Shown: positions 9,113 through 15,762 of the stretch, piece after piece
Numbering within the stretch: position 1 is the stretch's first letter
How the letters are laid out: every line of letters starts with the position of its first letter
Virus record (IMG/VR): IMGVR_UViG_3300038701_002726
Span: 1 to 29,354 of that record
Origin: a virus
Length of the DNA stretch: 29,354 nt
Strand: one strand, 5' to 3'
Notes under the pieces: generated by a model
Database searches by the model: none
What the model was told of the DNA's origin: nothing
The model's input: only the letters and a program-made list of their open reading frames with translations
Position numbers and translations under genes: made by a program

Positions 9113-11622
9113 GCCTTTATGATTGCATAGAGCGTGCAATCAACGCCGGTGAAATGCCCAAGGCCCGCGCCCGTGCTGCGCAGGATCTGTTGCAGGAGCG
9201 CCTGAAAGCGCATGCGCATCTGGGTCCCGGCGCAGAAGCGGCTGCGGCGCAGGATGTCTGGATACATCTGCGCCGCAGTGCGCAGGAGCGCAAGCGCGGC
9301 CATCTGCTGCAGGTTCAGGCGAACATCAAGATCATCGAAAATGTCACCAACCACGTTGACAGTGATGGCAATGCGAACGCGGCCAACGCGCCCCGGCAAT
9401 TGATCGAGCATGGGCAGTCGGCAAAATTCCAGAATGTTTCGGCAAGAGCTGATGCGCTTGAGGGTTTCTACATGAAGTCGATCGGCGGTTTCATCGAAAA
9501 GCACAAGCGCAACATCTTTGGGGGTGTGCGCAGCAAGGCGCTGTTGGGTGATGTCGTGAGAGAGCTGTACGGGGATGCATCCGGGAGCGCTGCTGCCAAG
9601 CAGATGGCAGATGCCATTCGCGATGCGTTCGAGCTGGCGCGCACCGATTTCAACGCTGCCGGTGGGTCGATCGGCAAGATCGACAATTATGGCCTGCCGC
9701 ATTCGTGGGATACGGCGCTGACGAAAAAGGCCACCTTCGACGATTGGGCAGGCGAAATGGACAACCGCCTGGACTGGGACCGCATCATCGATCGCGATAC
9801 CAGTCAGCCGTTTTCATCGAGCACGCCTGAGGCGCGGGCGCGGTTTTTGCGCGATGTTTACGAGGGGATCACTACGGACGGCTGGTCGCAGCGTGAACCT
9901 GCCGGCATGCAGATGGGGCGGTCGGTTGCGAATTCGCGATCGGATCACCGGGTTTTGCACTTCAAGTCTGCTGACGACTGGATGGCGGTGAACGACAAAT
10001 TCGGGCGGTCTGACCCCTTTTCTGCCGTTGTGGCGCATCTGAAATCCATGGCGCGTGACACGGCATCGATGCAGGTGCTTGGACCCAATCCGCGCGCCGG
10101 GCTTGAGCTGGCAATCCAGACAGCGGAAAAGCTGGCGCGGGATCGCCCGTGGGTACAAAACAAAAAAGGCTCAAGTCTCTTTTTCACAACGCCTGCTGAT
10201 GAGGCGCGCGGCAAGGGGCGGCATGCGCGGCGCATGTATGATCTTTATACCGGGGCGGCCAACAAGGTCGAAAGCGACGTGGTGGCCGGTGCGTTTGCCG
10301 GGCTGCGTCATTTCCTGATCGCGTCGCAGCTGGCCGGTGCGATGCTGTCAGCGGTGTCGGATGTTGGATTTCAAGCGATGGCCGCAAAGCATGTCGGCAT
10401 CAAATGGAACAAGGTGGTTGGCCGTCAGCTGAAGGCGATCGCGTCATCGAAAGATCGTGCGTTGATGGCGCGCATGGGGATCATCGCGGAAAGCGCGGCG
10501 AACACAGGTGTCGCCCAGGCGCGTTTGATGGGGGATGATTATGTCGGCCCGATGATGGAACGCCTGAGCGAGTTCACCATGCGCGCGTCGGGCCTGACAG
10601 CCTGGACGGATATCGGGCGCGGTGCGTTTCGGCTGGAGTTCTATGGATTTCTTGCGGAGAACGCCGGGCAGTCGCTGGATGCCCTGCCCAAGCCGCTGCG
10701 CGATTTGATGGTTGAGCGCGGCTTTTCGGCGGAGGATTGGGACATCATTCGCGCGACGGACTTGGCGCGCAGTGAGGCAGAGCCTGAGGCGACGTTCCTT
10801 GTGCCGGGGGATATTCGGTATCGCGATGATCTGGACGGTGCGCAGGCACTCGATCTGTCCCTGAGGCTTGAGGCGATGGTGCGCGAGCAGATGGAATTTG
10901 CCGTGCCGTCTGCCAGCCTGCGGGGCCGTGCGATGTTTGATTTTGGGGGCAATGGCACGCTGGCCGGTGAGTTGTTGAAATCCGGTCTGATGTACAAATC
11001 GTTTGCGTTTTCGATGCTGTTCAACCAGCTGGGCCGGGTGTTTTATCATCGTCTGAACGGATCGCGGATCAGTCAGGCCGTGATGTTTGCCACGATCACC
11101 ACGGCAGGTGGTGCCTTGGGTATTCAGCTCAAGGAGTTGGCCAAGGGCAATGACCCACGCCCGATGGATAGTAAAGAGTTTTTAATGGCCGCTGTGTTGC
11201 AGGGTGGTGGGCTTGGTATTTTTGGCGATTTCGCATCGAGCACGCAGAACCGTTTTGGCGGTGGCCTTGCCAGCACGTTGGCCGGTCCTGCGGCGGGTTT
11301 CCTGAATGACACCGGCGGGTTGATCGGTCGCGGTGTCGCTGCGGTGACTGGCGGTCAAAAAGAGCAGGATCAATTTGGCCGCGCGGCCACCAAATATCTC
11401 AACCGATATTCTGGGCCAACAAACCTTTGGTACATCAATCAGGTGCTTGACCGGGCGCTGTGGGACAACCTGCAGGAGCTGACGGACGGCGAGGCGCAAA
11501 AGGCGTTTCGCCGCGAGGAACGGCGTCGGGTCAAGGACTTTGGCAACCCTTCGTACTGGCCGCGTGGTGAGCCGGTGCCGGAGCGGTTGCCCAACATTCT
11601 GAACGCGATAGAGGGCAGTTAA
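9109..11622 (+). CDS. Large internal virion / ejection protein (T7 gp16 C-terminal-like)
   Basis: An 837-residue, largely helical protein. It lacks a lysozyme motif; that activity is on the product of the gene at 6472. Hydrophobic stretches, for example around residues 400-425 (F-L-I-A-S-Q-L-A-G-A-M-L-S-A-V) and near 645-670 (M-F-A-T-I-T-T-A-G-G-A-L-G-I-Q), suggest membrane contact during ejection. The C-terminal end (N-R-Y-S-G-P-T-N-L-W-Y-I-N-Q-V-L-D-R) resembles the tail of large podoviral internal proteins that begin with a head-like helical bundle and end in this motif. Together with the 148-, 674- and 763-residue proteins it would form the ejection machine. It overlaps the Tad2-like gene by 4 nt, and the tail fibre gene begins directly after its stop. 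Confidence 0.65.
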   Translation: MSLYDCIERAINAGEMPKARARAAQDLLQERLKAHAHLGPGAEAAAAQDVWIHLRRSAQERKRGHLLQVQANIKIIENVTNHVDSDGNANAANAPRQLIEHGQSAKFQNVSARADALEGFYMKSIGGFIEKHKRNIFGGVRSKALLGDVVRELYGDASGSAAAKQMADAIRDAFELARTDFNAAGGSIGKIDNYGLPHSWDTALTKKATFDDWAGEMDNRLDWDRIIDRDTSQPFSSSTPEARARFLRDVYEGITTDGWSQREPAGMQMGRSVANSRSDHRVLHFKSADDWMAVNDKFGRSDPFSAVVAHLKSMARDTASMQVLGPNPRAGLELAIQTAEKLARDRPWVQNKKGSSLFFTTPADEARGKGRHARRMYDLYTGAANKVESDVVAGAFAGLRHFLIASQLAGAMLSAVSDVGFQAMAAKHVGIKWNKVVGRQLKAIASSKDRALMARMGIIAESAANTGVAQARLMGDDYVGPMMERLSEFTMRASGLTAWTDIGRGAFRLEFYGFLAENAGQSLDALPKPLRDLMVERGFSAEDWDIIRATDLARSEAEPEATFLVPGDIRYRDDLDGAQALDLSLRLEAMVREQMEFAVPSASLRGRAMFDFGGNGTLAGELLKSGLMYKSFAFSMLFNQLGRVFYHRLNGSRISQAVMFATITTAGGALGIQLKELAKGNDPRPMDSKEFLMAAVLQGGGLGIFGDFASSTQNRFGGGLASTLAGPAAGFLNDTGGLIGRGVAAVTGGQKEQDQFGRAATKYLNRYSGPTNLWYINQVLDRALWDNLQELTDGEAQKAFRREERRRVKDFGNPSYWPRGEPVPERLPNILNAIEGS

Positions 11623-12690
11623 ATGGCGCAGGCGATACAACCGACAGAGGCGAGCTTTGCCATGGTTCAGGGGGCGGTGAACACGTTGCCCTGGCGGTAC
11701 ATGGCGGCGGCGGAACATGTTGTTCACACCCTGAATGCAGGCGGTGACCAAATGCGCCTGCTGGTTTTTGGGGTCGATTACACGATCGCGCCGGATGGCG
11801 ACACGCCTGCAGGGACCGGCACGATTACCATGCTGAGCGCGCCGGCGACAGGTGAGGTGAATTTCCGCGTTCGCGCGAATACGAACGCGGTCAATCTGGT
11901 GGTGCCTGAGCCGGGGACGGAGGCGATCGCGGCGGCGCTGGATCGGTTCGCGCTGGTGGCGCAGCAGGTCACGGCGGCCCTTATGCGGCAGGACGTGGAA
12001 AGCGACAAGCAGGCCGCGCAGGTGGCCGCCCAGGCGGCGCAGACGTTTGCCGCTGCAGCTGCTGCCAGTGCCACGGCGGCCGCGGCGTTTGATCCTAGCG
12101 CGTTTTTCCGAAATGACGGCGCGGTGTCGACGGCTGAGTTTGGGTATCTGGATGGTGTGACGGGGCCGTTGCAGGGGCAGTTCAACGATCTGGTTGCCGC
12201 GCTGAGGGCGGAGCGGGAAATGTTGATCGGGCTGGCCTTTCCCTGCCCGATGGCGACGCCGCCGCCGGGCATGATGTTTTATGTCGGGGCGGATTTGTCG
12301 CGCACGGCCTATCCGGAGCTTTATGCCAAGCTGGGCACGGTGCACGGGGTGGGCGATGGCGCAAACACCTTTGGCACGCCCGATCTGCGCGGGGTCGCGT
12401 GGCGCGGCCTTGATGCAGGGCGCGGATTGGATCCGGGTCGCGTGTTGGGATCGTATCAGGCGGATGCGTTTCAGGGGCACTGGCATGATGTGCGCGTCGG
12501 TTTTGACGGCACCCTTTCAGCCGGTGACCGCGTGAACAAAGGCGAAGTGAGCAACAATCAGCGCAACGATGAAACAGGTGTCAGGGACGCATCGACCGAC
12601 GGCGTGAACGGCACCCCGCGTACCGCAGACGAAACGCGGATGAAAAACTTTGCCGGTAACTGGGCGTATATCTACGGGCTGACAGCATGA
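11623..12690 (+). CDS. Tail fibre protein with T7-type N-terminus and tail collar domain
   Basis: A 355-residue protein. Residues ~1-95 resemble the N-terminal attachment domain of T7-type tail fibres: a short lead, L-P-W-R-Y-M-A-A-A-E-H-V-V, then G-V-D-Y-T-I-A-P-D and a closing R-V-R-A-N-T. An Ala/Gln-rich helical shaft follows (about 100-160). Residues ~206-285 form a phage tail collar domain: a P-P-P-G-M-M-F opening, T-A-Y-P-E-L-Y-A-K-L-G, F-G-T-P-D-L-R-G-V, and a final G-S-Y-Q-A-D-A-F. The far C-terminus carries H-W-H-D, as in short fibre tips. It would sit on the tail and contact the host surface. The start codon directly follows the upstream TAA, and its end overlaps the next gene by 4 nt. 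Confidence 0.75.
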   Translation: MAQAIQPTEASFAMVQGAVNTLPWRYMAAAEHVVHTLNAGGDQMRLLVFGVDYTIAPDGDTPAGTGTITMLSAPATGEVNFRVRANTNAVNLVVPEPGTEAIAAALDRFALVAQQVTAALMRQDVESDKQAAQVAAQAAQTFAAAAAASATAAAAFDPSAFFRNDGAVSTAEFGYLDGVTGPLQGQFNDLVAALRAEREMLIGLAFPCPMATPPPGMMFYVGADLSRTAYPELYAKLGTVHGVGDGANTFGTPDLRGVAWRGLDAGRGLDPGRVLGSYQADAFQGHWHDVRVGFDGTLSAGDRVNKGEVSNNQRNDETGVRDASTDGVNGTPRTADETRMKNFAGNWAYIYGLTA

Positions 12691-13340
12691 ATTATTATCA
12701 GACAGACACCGACGGGTTTTTTGCCGGATCCGGCATCGCCCAGGAAAGCCCGCGTGAGACGGATGTTTTCCTGATTCCCAAAGGTGCGGTAACGGTTGCA
12801 CCGCCTGCCCTGTCACTGGGTGAGCGGGCGCGGTGGACGGGCAGTGCGTGGGAGGTTGTGCCGCCCGAAGCGGTTGGCGGCGCGCCAGAGGCGACACTGG
12901 CCCAGACACGCGCCACGGCAGAGCGCGCGGTGGATGCGGTGGTCAGGGCGACGCGCCTGCTGTTTGTGACGGCCATCCCGGCGCAGGAAACCACGTATGT
13001 TGAGAAGGAGCAGGAGGCGATTGCATTTCTGGCGCAATCGCCCACGCCGGTTGATTTAGCACCGTACAGAAAGATCGGGTTTGACAGCTTTCTGAATGAT
13101 GTGAGCGCGGTGTCGGTTGCGCAGGAGTACGTCACGATGGCGCAGCAGTGGCGGTTTTTCGGCGATCCGCTGGAAGCGGCGCGCACCACGGCCAAGGCGA
13201 ACGTGCGGGCGGCGGCAGACATCGCGGCGGTCGAAACGATCGTTGCCGCATTTGAGGCGGTCGTCACTGATATTCTTGCGGCTGAGGACAACGCTGACAT
13301 CATGACGGCGTTGACCACGTTCAAGGCGGCGCTGCCATGA
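12687..13340 (+). CDS. Probable tail fibre assembly / fibre-associated protein
   Basis: A 217-residue protein directly after, and overlapping by 4 nt, the collar fibre gene. The first ~70 residues are beta-like and include S-L-G-E-R-A-R-W-T-G-S-A-W-E-V-V, a pattern common in tail fibre assembly chaperones and fibre caps, where a short 'W.g..We' repeat recurs. The remainder is Ala-rich and helical. There is no signal peptide or membrane span. Position and the W-T-G-S-A-W-E motif suggest help in folding or trimerising the adjacent fibre. Family membership cannot be settled by eye. Confidence 0.5.
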   Translation: MNYYQTDTDGFFAGSGIAQESPRETDVFLIPKGAVTVAPPALSLGERARWTGSAWEVVPPEAVGGAPEATLAQTRATAERAVDAVVRATRLLFVTAIPAQETTYVEKEQEAIAFLAQSPTPVDLAPYRKIGFDSFLNDVSAVSVAQEYVTMAQQWRFFGDPLEAARTTAKANVRAAADIAAVETIVAAFEAVVTDILAAEDNADIMTALTTFKAALP

Positions 13341-13846
13341 AGCAATTCGCAAAGTGGGTAGTGAACCACACAGCGGCAATCATGCTGGCCTGCACTGTGT
13401 TGGTGGGTCTGTTCTATGAGGTGGCTGCCGAGACTGTGCGCGATTTCCTGTCCCGTGAGATTGAAAGCCGTGGTGGCGGTGTTTGCGCGGTTGTGCCGCA
13501 AACCGGGCACGAGGTCATCGGGGCGGCACCGGGCGGTGTTGGATATGTCACGTGGCGTGGCGTGCGCCGCTTGCGGGGCAACTGCGGGCGTCCCGTGGTC
13601 GATGGGATGATCGCCAATGGTGGTGGATATTATCATGACGCGCCGTTGTCCATTCGAGGTCTGCCGTTATCGGTCGGCGAACATACCTTGTCTTACCGCT
13701 TCAAGATCAACGAAGACGTGGAGCCGGGCGCGGCGCGGTTTCGTGTCATCGTGACCTACCCCGAAGCGGTTGGAGGCGCGCCGCCTGCCTATTCACCGTG
13801 GGTCAATTTCATTGTTTCAGAACGCGAAAAGGATCAGCCAAGATGA
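13337..13846 (+). CDS. Membrane-anchored periplasmic protein in the lysis cassette
   Basis: A 169-residue protein with one N-terminal hydrophobic segment (about residues 11-28, A-A-I-M-L-A-C-T-V-L-V-G-L-F), preceded by Lys and followed by acidic and basic residues, so it is probably anchored in the inner membrane with the rest outside. The outer part is beta-rich with two cysteines (C-A-V-V and N-C-G) that could form a disulfide. It overlaps the fibre-associated gene by 4 nt and the endolysin by 4 nt. Placement suggests a lysis or superinfection role such as a spanin equivalent, but it lacks a lipobox partner and the long coiled coil of classical i-spanins. The function is unknown. Confidence 0.5.
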   Translation: MKQFAKWVVNHTAAIMLACTVLVGLFYEVAAETVRDFLSREIESRGGGVCAVVPQTGHEVIGAAPGGVGYVTWRGVRRLRGNCGRPVVDGMIANGGGYYHDAPLSIRGLPLSVGEHTLSYRFKINEDVEPGAARFRVIVTYPEAVGGAPPAYSPWVNFIVSEREKDQPR

Positions 13847-14481
13847 GTGGATTTCATGACTACATCGCAGAGCATCTGTTCAAGGGATCGTTGCCGCAGT
13901 GGCAGCGTGAGCCGGTGGATAAACTGGTTGCGGAGGGGCTGCGCCGCAATCGCAGCCTGGAGGATACGGCCTATGTTCTCGCAACGGCGTTTTGGGAAAC
14001 CGGGCGGTTCAGACACAGCGATGAAATCGGTGAAGGCCAAGACCATGACTACGGCGAACCGATCTGGTTGATCCGAGGTGTGCGGGTGGCCTATTTCGGG
14101 CGCGGGCATACGCAGCTGACGTGGCTGCGCAACTATGCAAAGATGAGCATCTTTCTTTCGCTGGAGTTTGGCCGTGAGATTGATCTGGTCAACAAGCCGG
14201 ATCTGGCCACTGAGCCGGAAATGTCGGCGCAGATCATTTGGGAGGGCATGATCCGTGGCATGTTCACCGGCAAGAACCTTGCGGATTACATCACGCCGGA
14301 AAAGGTCGATTACGTTGAGGCGCGCCGCATCGTGAACGGCACCGATCGGGCGGGCGAAATCGCTGAGATCGCGCGCAGGTTTGAAAGCGGGTTGCGCCTG
14401 ATCGATGGCAAGGAAGGGGAGAAATCAGCATGCGGTTTAAGTCGGTCAGACTGCCCGATACACCAGAGGTCAGCGGCATGA
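13843..14481 (+). CDS. GH19-type endolysin (chitinase-like muralytic enzyme)
   Basis: A 212-residue protein starting at ATG 13843 in an ATGA overlap with the previous gene. It shows W51-E52-T53-G54-R-F, equivalent to the 'HETGG' catalytic motif of glycoside hydrolase family 19. A second acidic residue, E61, lies nine residues on, and Y-F-G-R-G-H-T-Q-L-T-W-L-R-N-Y (84-98) is the 'GRG..QLT...NY' signature. Phage GH19 enzymes cleave the peptidoglycan backbone. No signal peptide is present, so release would depend on the holin encoded next. The last 52 nt overlap the holin gene in another frame, so the extreme C-terminus (S-A-C-G-L-S-R) is probably not conserved. Confidence 0.8.
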   Translation: MSGFHDYIAEHLFKGSLPQWQREPVDKLVAEGLRRNRSLEDTAYVLATAFWETGRFRHSDEIGEGQDHDYGEPIWLIRGVRVAYFGRGHTQLTWLRNYAKMSIFLSLEFGREIDLVNKPDLATEPEMSAQIIWEGMIRGMFTGKNLADYITPEKVDYVEARRIVNGTDRAGEIAEIARRFESGLRLIDGKEGEKSACGLSRSDCPIHQRSAA

Positions 14482-15053
14482 GTATCGTGGGCACATTGGT
14501 CGGCACCCTTGGCGCGCAGGTCGCAAAGGAGGTTGTGCCTGAGCTATTCCAAAAGCTGGCGCGCGGGCGCGGTAAATCGGCAGAGAGGGTCGCAGAGGTG
14601 GCCGCTGATGCGGTGTTGGCGGCTACGGGTATGTCGGCTGACACGCCGCCCGAAAACGTCCTGACGGCCCTGAAAAACGATCCAGCGGCCTATGCGCGTG
14701 TCGTGGAGGCGACGACGGCGAAAGCTGTTGCTGAGATTGAGGCGCAGGTGCTAGCGCAGCAGATCGCTGCCGAAGATCGCGACAGTGCCCGGCGGATGAA
14801 TGTCAAAACGCAGAGTAGTATTCTGATTGTATTGGCCATCGTGTCCGGGTTCTTTGCGTTTGCGGCTGCTGCGGCGGCAATTTATTTGAATGTTATTGGC
14901 ATTGAACCGACGACGCTGACGACCACGATCATTACTGCGGCAATTGGTTTTTTTGCATCGGTAATCGGTTTTTACTTTGGATCGAGTGCAGGTTCGAAGG
15001 ATAAGACCAGCGCCATGAGCGACGAAATCCAAGCGCTGGCAAAGCGCAGATAG
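14430..15053 (+). CDS. Holin of the GTA-type 3TM family
   Basis: A 207-residue protein starting at ATG 14430 because GGAAGGGGAG lies just upstream; ATG 14478 is a possible second start. The N-terminal ~120 residues are amphipathic and helical. Two clear transmembrane segments follow at about 129-153 (I-L-I-V-L-A-I-V-S-G-F-F-A-F) and 163-184 (I-I-T-A-A-I-G-F-F-A-S-V-I-G-F-Y-F-G), then a short hydrophilic tail ending K-R-R. This arrangement, with a helical front and paired C-terminal spans ending G-S-S-A-G-S, matches the three-TM holins found in gene transfer agents and alphaproteobacterial phages. It would open the inner membrane for the endolysin upstream. It overlaps the endolysin by 52 nt and is the last gene before a strong terminator. 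Confidence 0.75.
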   Translation: MRFKSVRLPDTPEVSGMSIVGTLVGTLGAQVAKEVVPELFQKLARGRGKSAERVAEVAADAVLAATGMSADTPPENVLTALKNDPAAYARVVEATTAKAVAEIEAQVLAQQIAAEDRDSARRMNVKTQSSILIVLAIVSGFFAFAAAAAAIYLNVIGIEPTTLTTTIITAAIGFFASVIGFYFGSSAGSKDKTSAMSDEIQALAKRR

Positions 15054-15076
15054 TTAGTTCGCCAAGCCGGATGCAC

Positions 15077-15106
15077 AAAGCGCAGCAATTTGAATTGTTG
15101 CGCTTT
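15077..15106. terminator. Strong bidirectional hairpin after the lysis genes
   Basis: Arms AAAGCGCAGCAATT (15077-15090) and AATTGTTGCGCTTT (15093-15106) pair over 14 bp with one G-T wobble. A-rich and T-rich flanks on the two sides allow it to work in either direction. It lies 24 nt after the holin stop and probably ends the late transcript before the attachment site. Confidence 0.75.
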
Positions 15107-15154
15107 CGTCCGAACAAATAGACCTTTTAAGCCATTGTTTTAATTAATTATTTG

Positions 15155-15204
15155 GTTGACTGTTAATCAATTGGTCGTAGGTTCGATCCCTACCGCCGGA
15201 GCCA
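15155..15204 (+). other. attP core: 3' fragment of tRNA-Asn(GTT)
   Basis: These 50 bases match the 3' two-thirds of an alphaproteobacterial tRNA-Asn: anticodon stem-loop GTTGA-CTGTTAA-TCAAT with anticodon GTT, variable loop, T-arm GTAGG-TTCGATC-CCTAC, acceptor strand CGCCGGA, discriminator G and CCA (15202-15204). The D-arm and 5' acceptor strand are missing; upstream is AT-rich filler. Integrating phages carry such fragments so that the host tRNA is rebuilt on insertion. The opposite strand encodes the tell-tale A-V-G-I-E-P-T-T-N peptide seen where tRNA 3' ends are mis-called as genes. Given its direction, an integrated prophage would lie to the left of this site and the host to the right. 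Phage genes lie on both sides, so this is attP in circular or free phage DNA, or a junction between tandem copies. Confidence 0.8.
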
Positions 15205-15247
15205 ATTTACCAAAGAAAAACAACGGCTTGCGCCTTACGGGCGAAAA

Positions 15248-15295
15248 CCGTCCGAACCGTCCGACGTGCCGTCCGACAAGTGGCATGTCGGACGG
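15248..15295. repeat. CCGTCCGA direct and inverted repeats beside the att core
   Basis: CCGTCCGA occurs at 15248-15255, 15257-15264 and 15269-15276, and inverted (TCGGACGG) at 15288-15295. The third and fourth copies form a perfect 10-bp stem, CCGTCCGACA / TGTCGGACGG, with a 7-nt loop. Lying 44-91 nt from the attP core, the copies could be arm-type integrase binding sites. The hairpin is not followed by a T-run, so it is a weak terminator candidate. Confidence 0.5.
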
Positions 15296-15309
15296 TTTGA
15301 GCGTTTCAG

Positions 15310-15341
15310 TTGACATTTCGCGTTGCTTGGTGCAGCGATAG
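15310..15341 (+). promoter_or_regulatory. Possible promoter for the spike genes
   Basis: A perfect -35 hexamer TTGACA lies at 15310-15315. No good -10 is found at 17 nt; the best element is GCGATA/CGATAG at about 15335-15341 with a 19-20 nt spacer. A promoter is expected here because the hairpin at 15077 should stop late transcription, but the evidence is thin. Confidence 0.3.
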
Positions 15342-15484
15342 TTGGAAATGCGGGTGGTCTCGGTCACGGGGTCCGCTGACTTTGGGGAAAGTCTCAACGC
15401 CAGGGCGCGCTGCCTTAGGTCGGGTCCGGCATTCGCCGGGGGGTCCTCCGAACAAATCACATGATGTTTGTTCAGGAGGCGGTA

Positions 15485-15760
15485 ATGCGCACAGACGACA
15501 CTTCCCTTTTTGGTCACTGGGCACTTGGGGTGCCAAATAAAACGCTGGCGGTTGATCTTTCGTCCGGTGATTTCACCGTGCCGGATCTGTACCGGCAGAT
15601 CATGGTTTCTGTGCCTGGCGATGTTGCCGTGGTGCAGCATGATGGCACTGGCGGTTTGCTGCCTGCGTTGCAGCCGGGCGTTCCTGTCACGTTTTCCGCA
15701 AAAGAAATCAAAGATGCTGCGGGCGGTACGACGGCCACCGGCATCGTTCTGCTGGCCTGA
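15485..15760 (+). CDS. Spike base protein (GTA Rcc01079-like)
   Basis: A 91-residue protein starting at ATG 15485 behind AGGAGG (15474-15479 region). Its pattern, F-T-V-P-D-L-Y-R-Q-I-M-V-S-V-P-G-D-V-A-V-V followed by a turn, P-V-T-F-S-A-K-E-I-K and a final G-G-T-T-A-T-G-I-V-L-L, resembles the small spike base proteins encoded with the head spikes of the Rhodobacter capsulatus gene transfer agent. Those anchor a fibre to the capsid. Here it precedes the 1841-residue spike gene by 2 nt, the same base-then-spike order. An ATG at 15461 in frame lacks a ribosome site. The assignment is by pattern and context; a general beta-barrel decoration protein is the alternative. Confidence 0.6.
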   Translation: MRTDDTSLFGHWALGVPNKTLAVDLSSGDFTVPDLYRQIMVSVPGDVAVVQHDGTGGLLPALQPGVPVTFSAKEIKDAAGGTTATGIVLLA

Positions 15761-15762
15761 GT

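Noticed and set aside
15130-15204. Complete tRNA-Asn gene
   Set aside because: Only the part from the anticodon stem onward is present; the D-arm and 5' acceptor strand are replaced by AT-rich sequence.
15269-15295. Rho-independent terminator
   Set aside because: The 10-bp stem is perfect but is followed only by TTTGAG, and the repeats extend beyond the hairpin, so binding sites are the more likely reading.
15167-15640. 157-residue minus-strand ORF ending A-P-A-V-G-I-E-P-T-T-N
   Set aside because: This ending is the usual translation of the complement of a tRNA 3' end; the ORF crosses the att core, repeats and spike-base gene and has no ribosome site.
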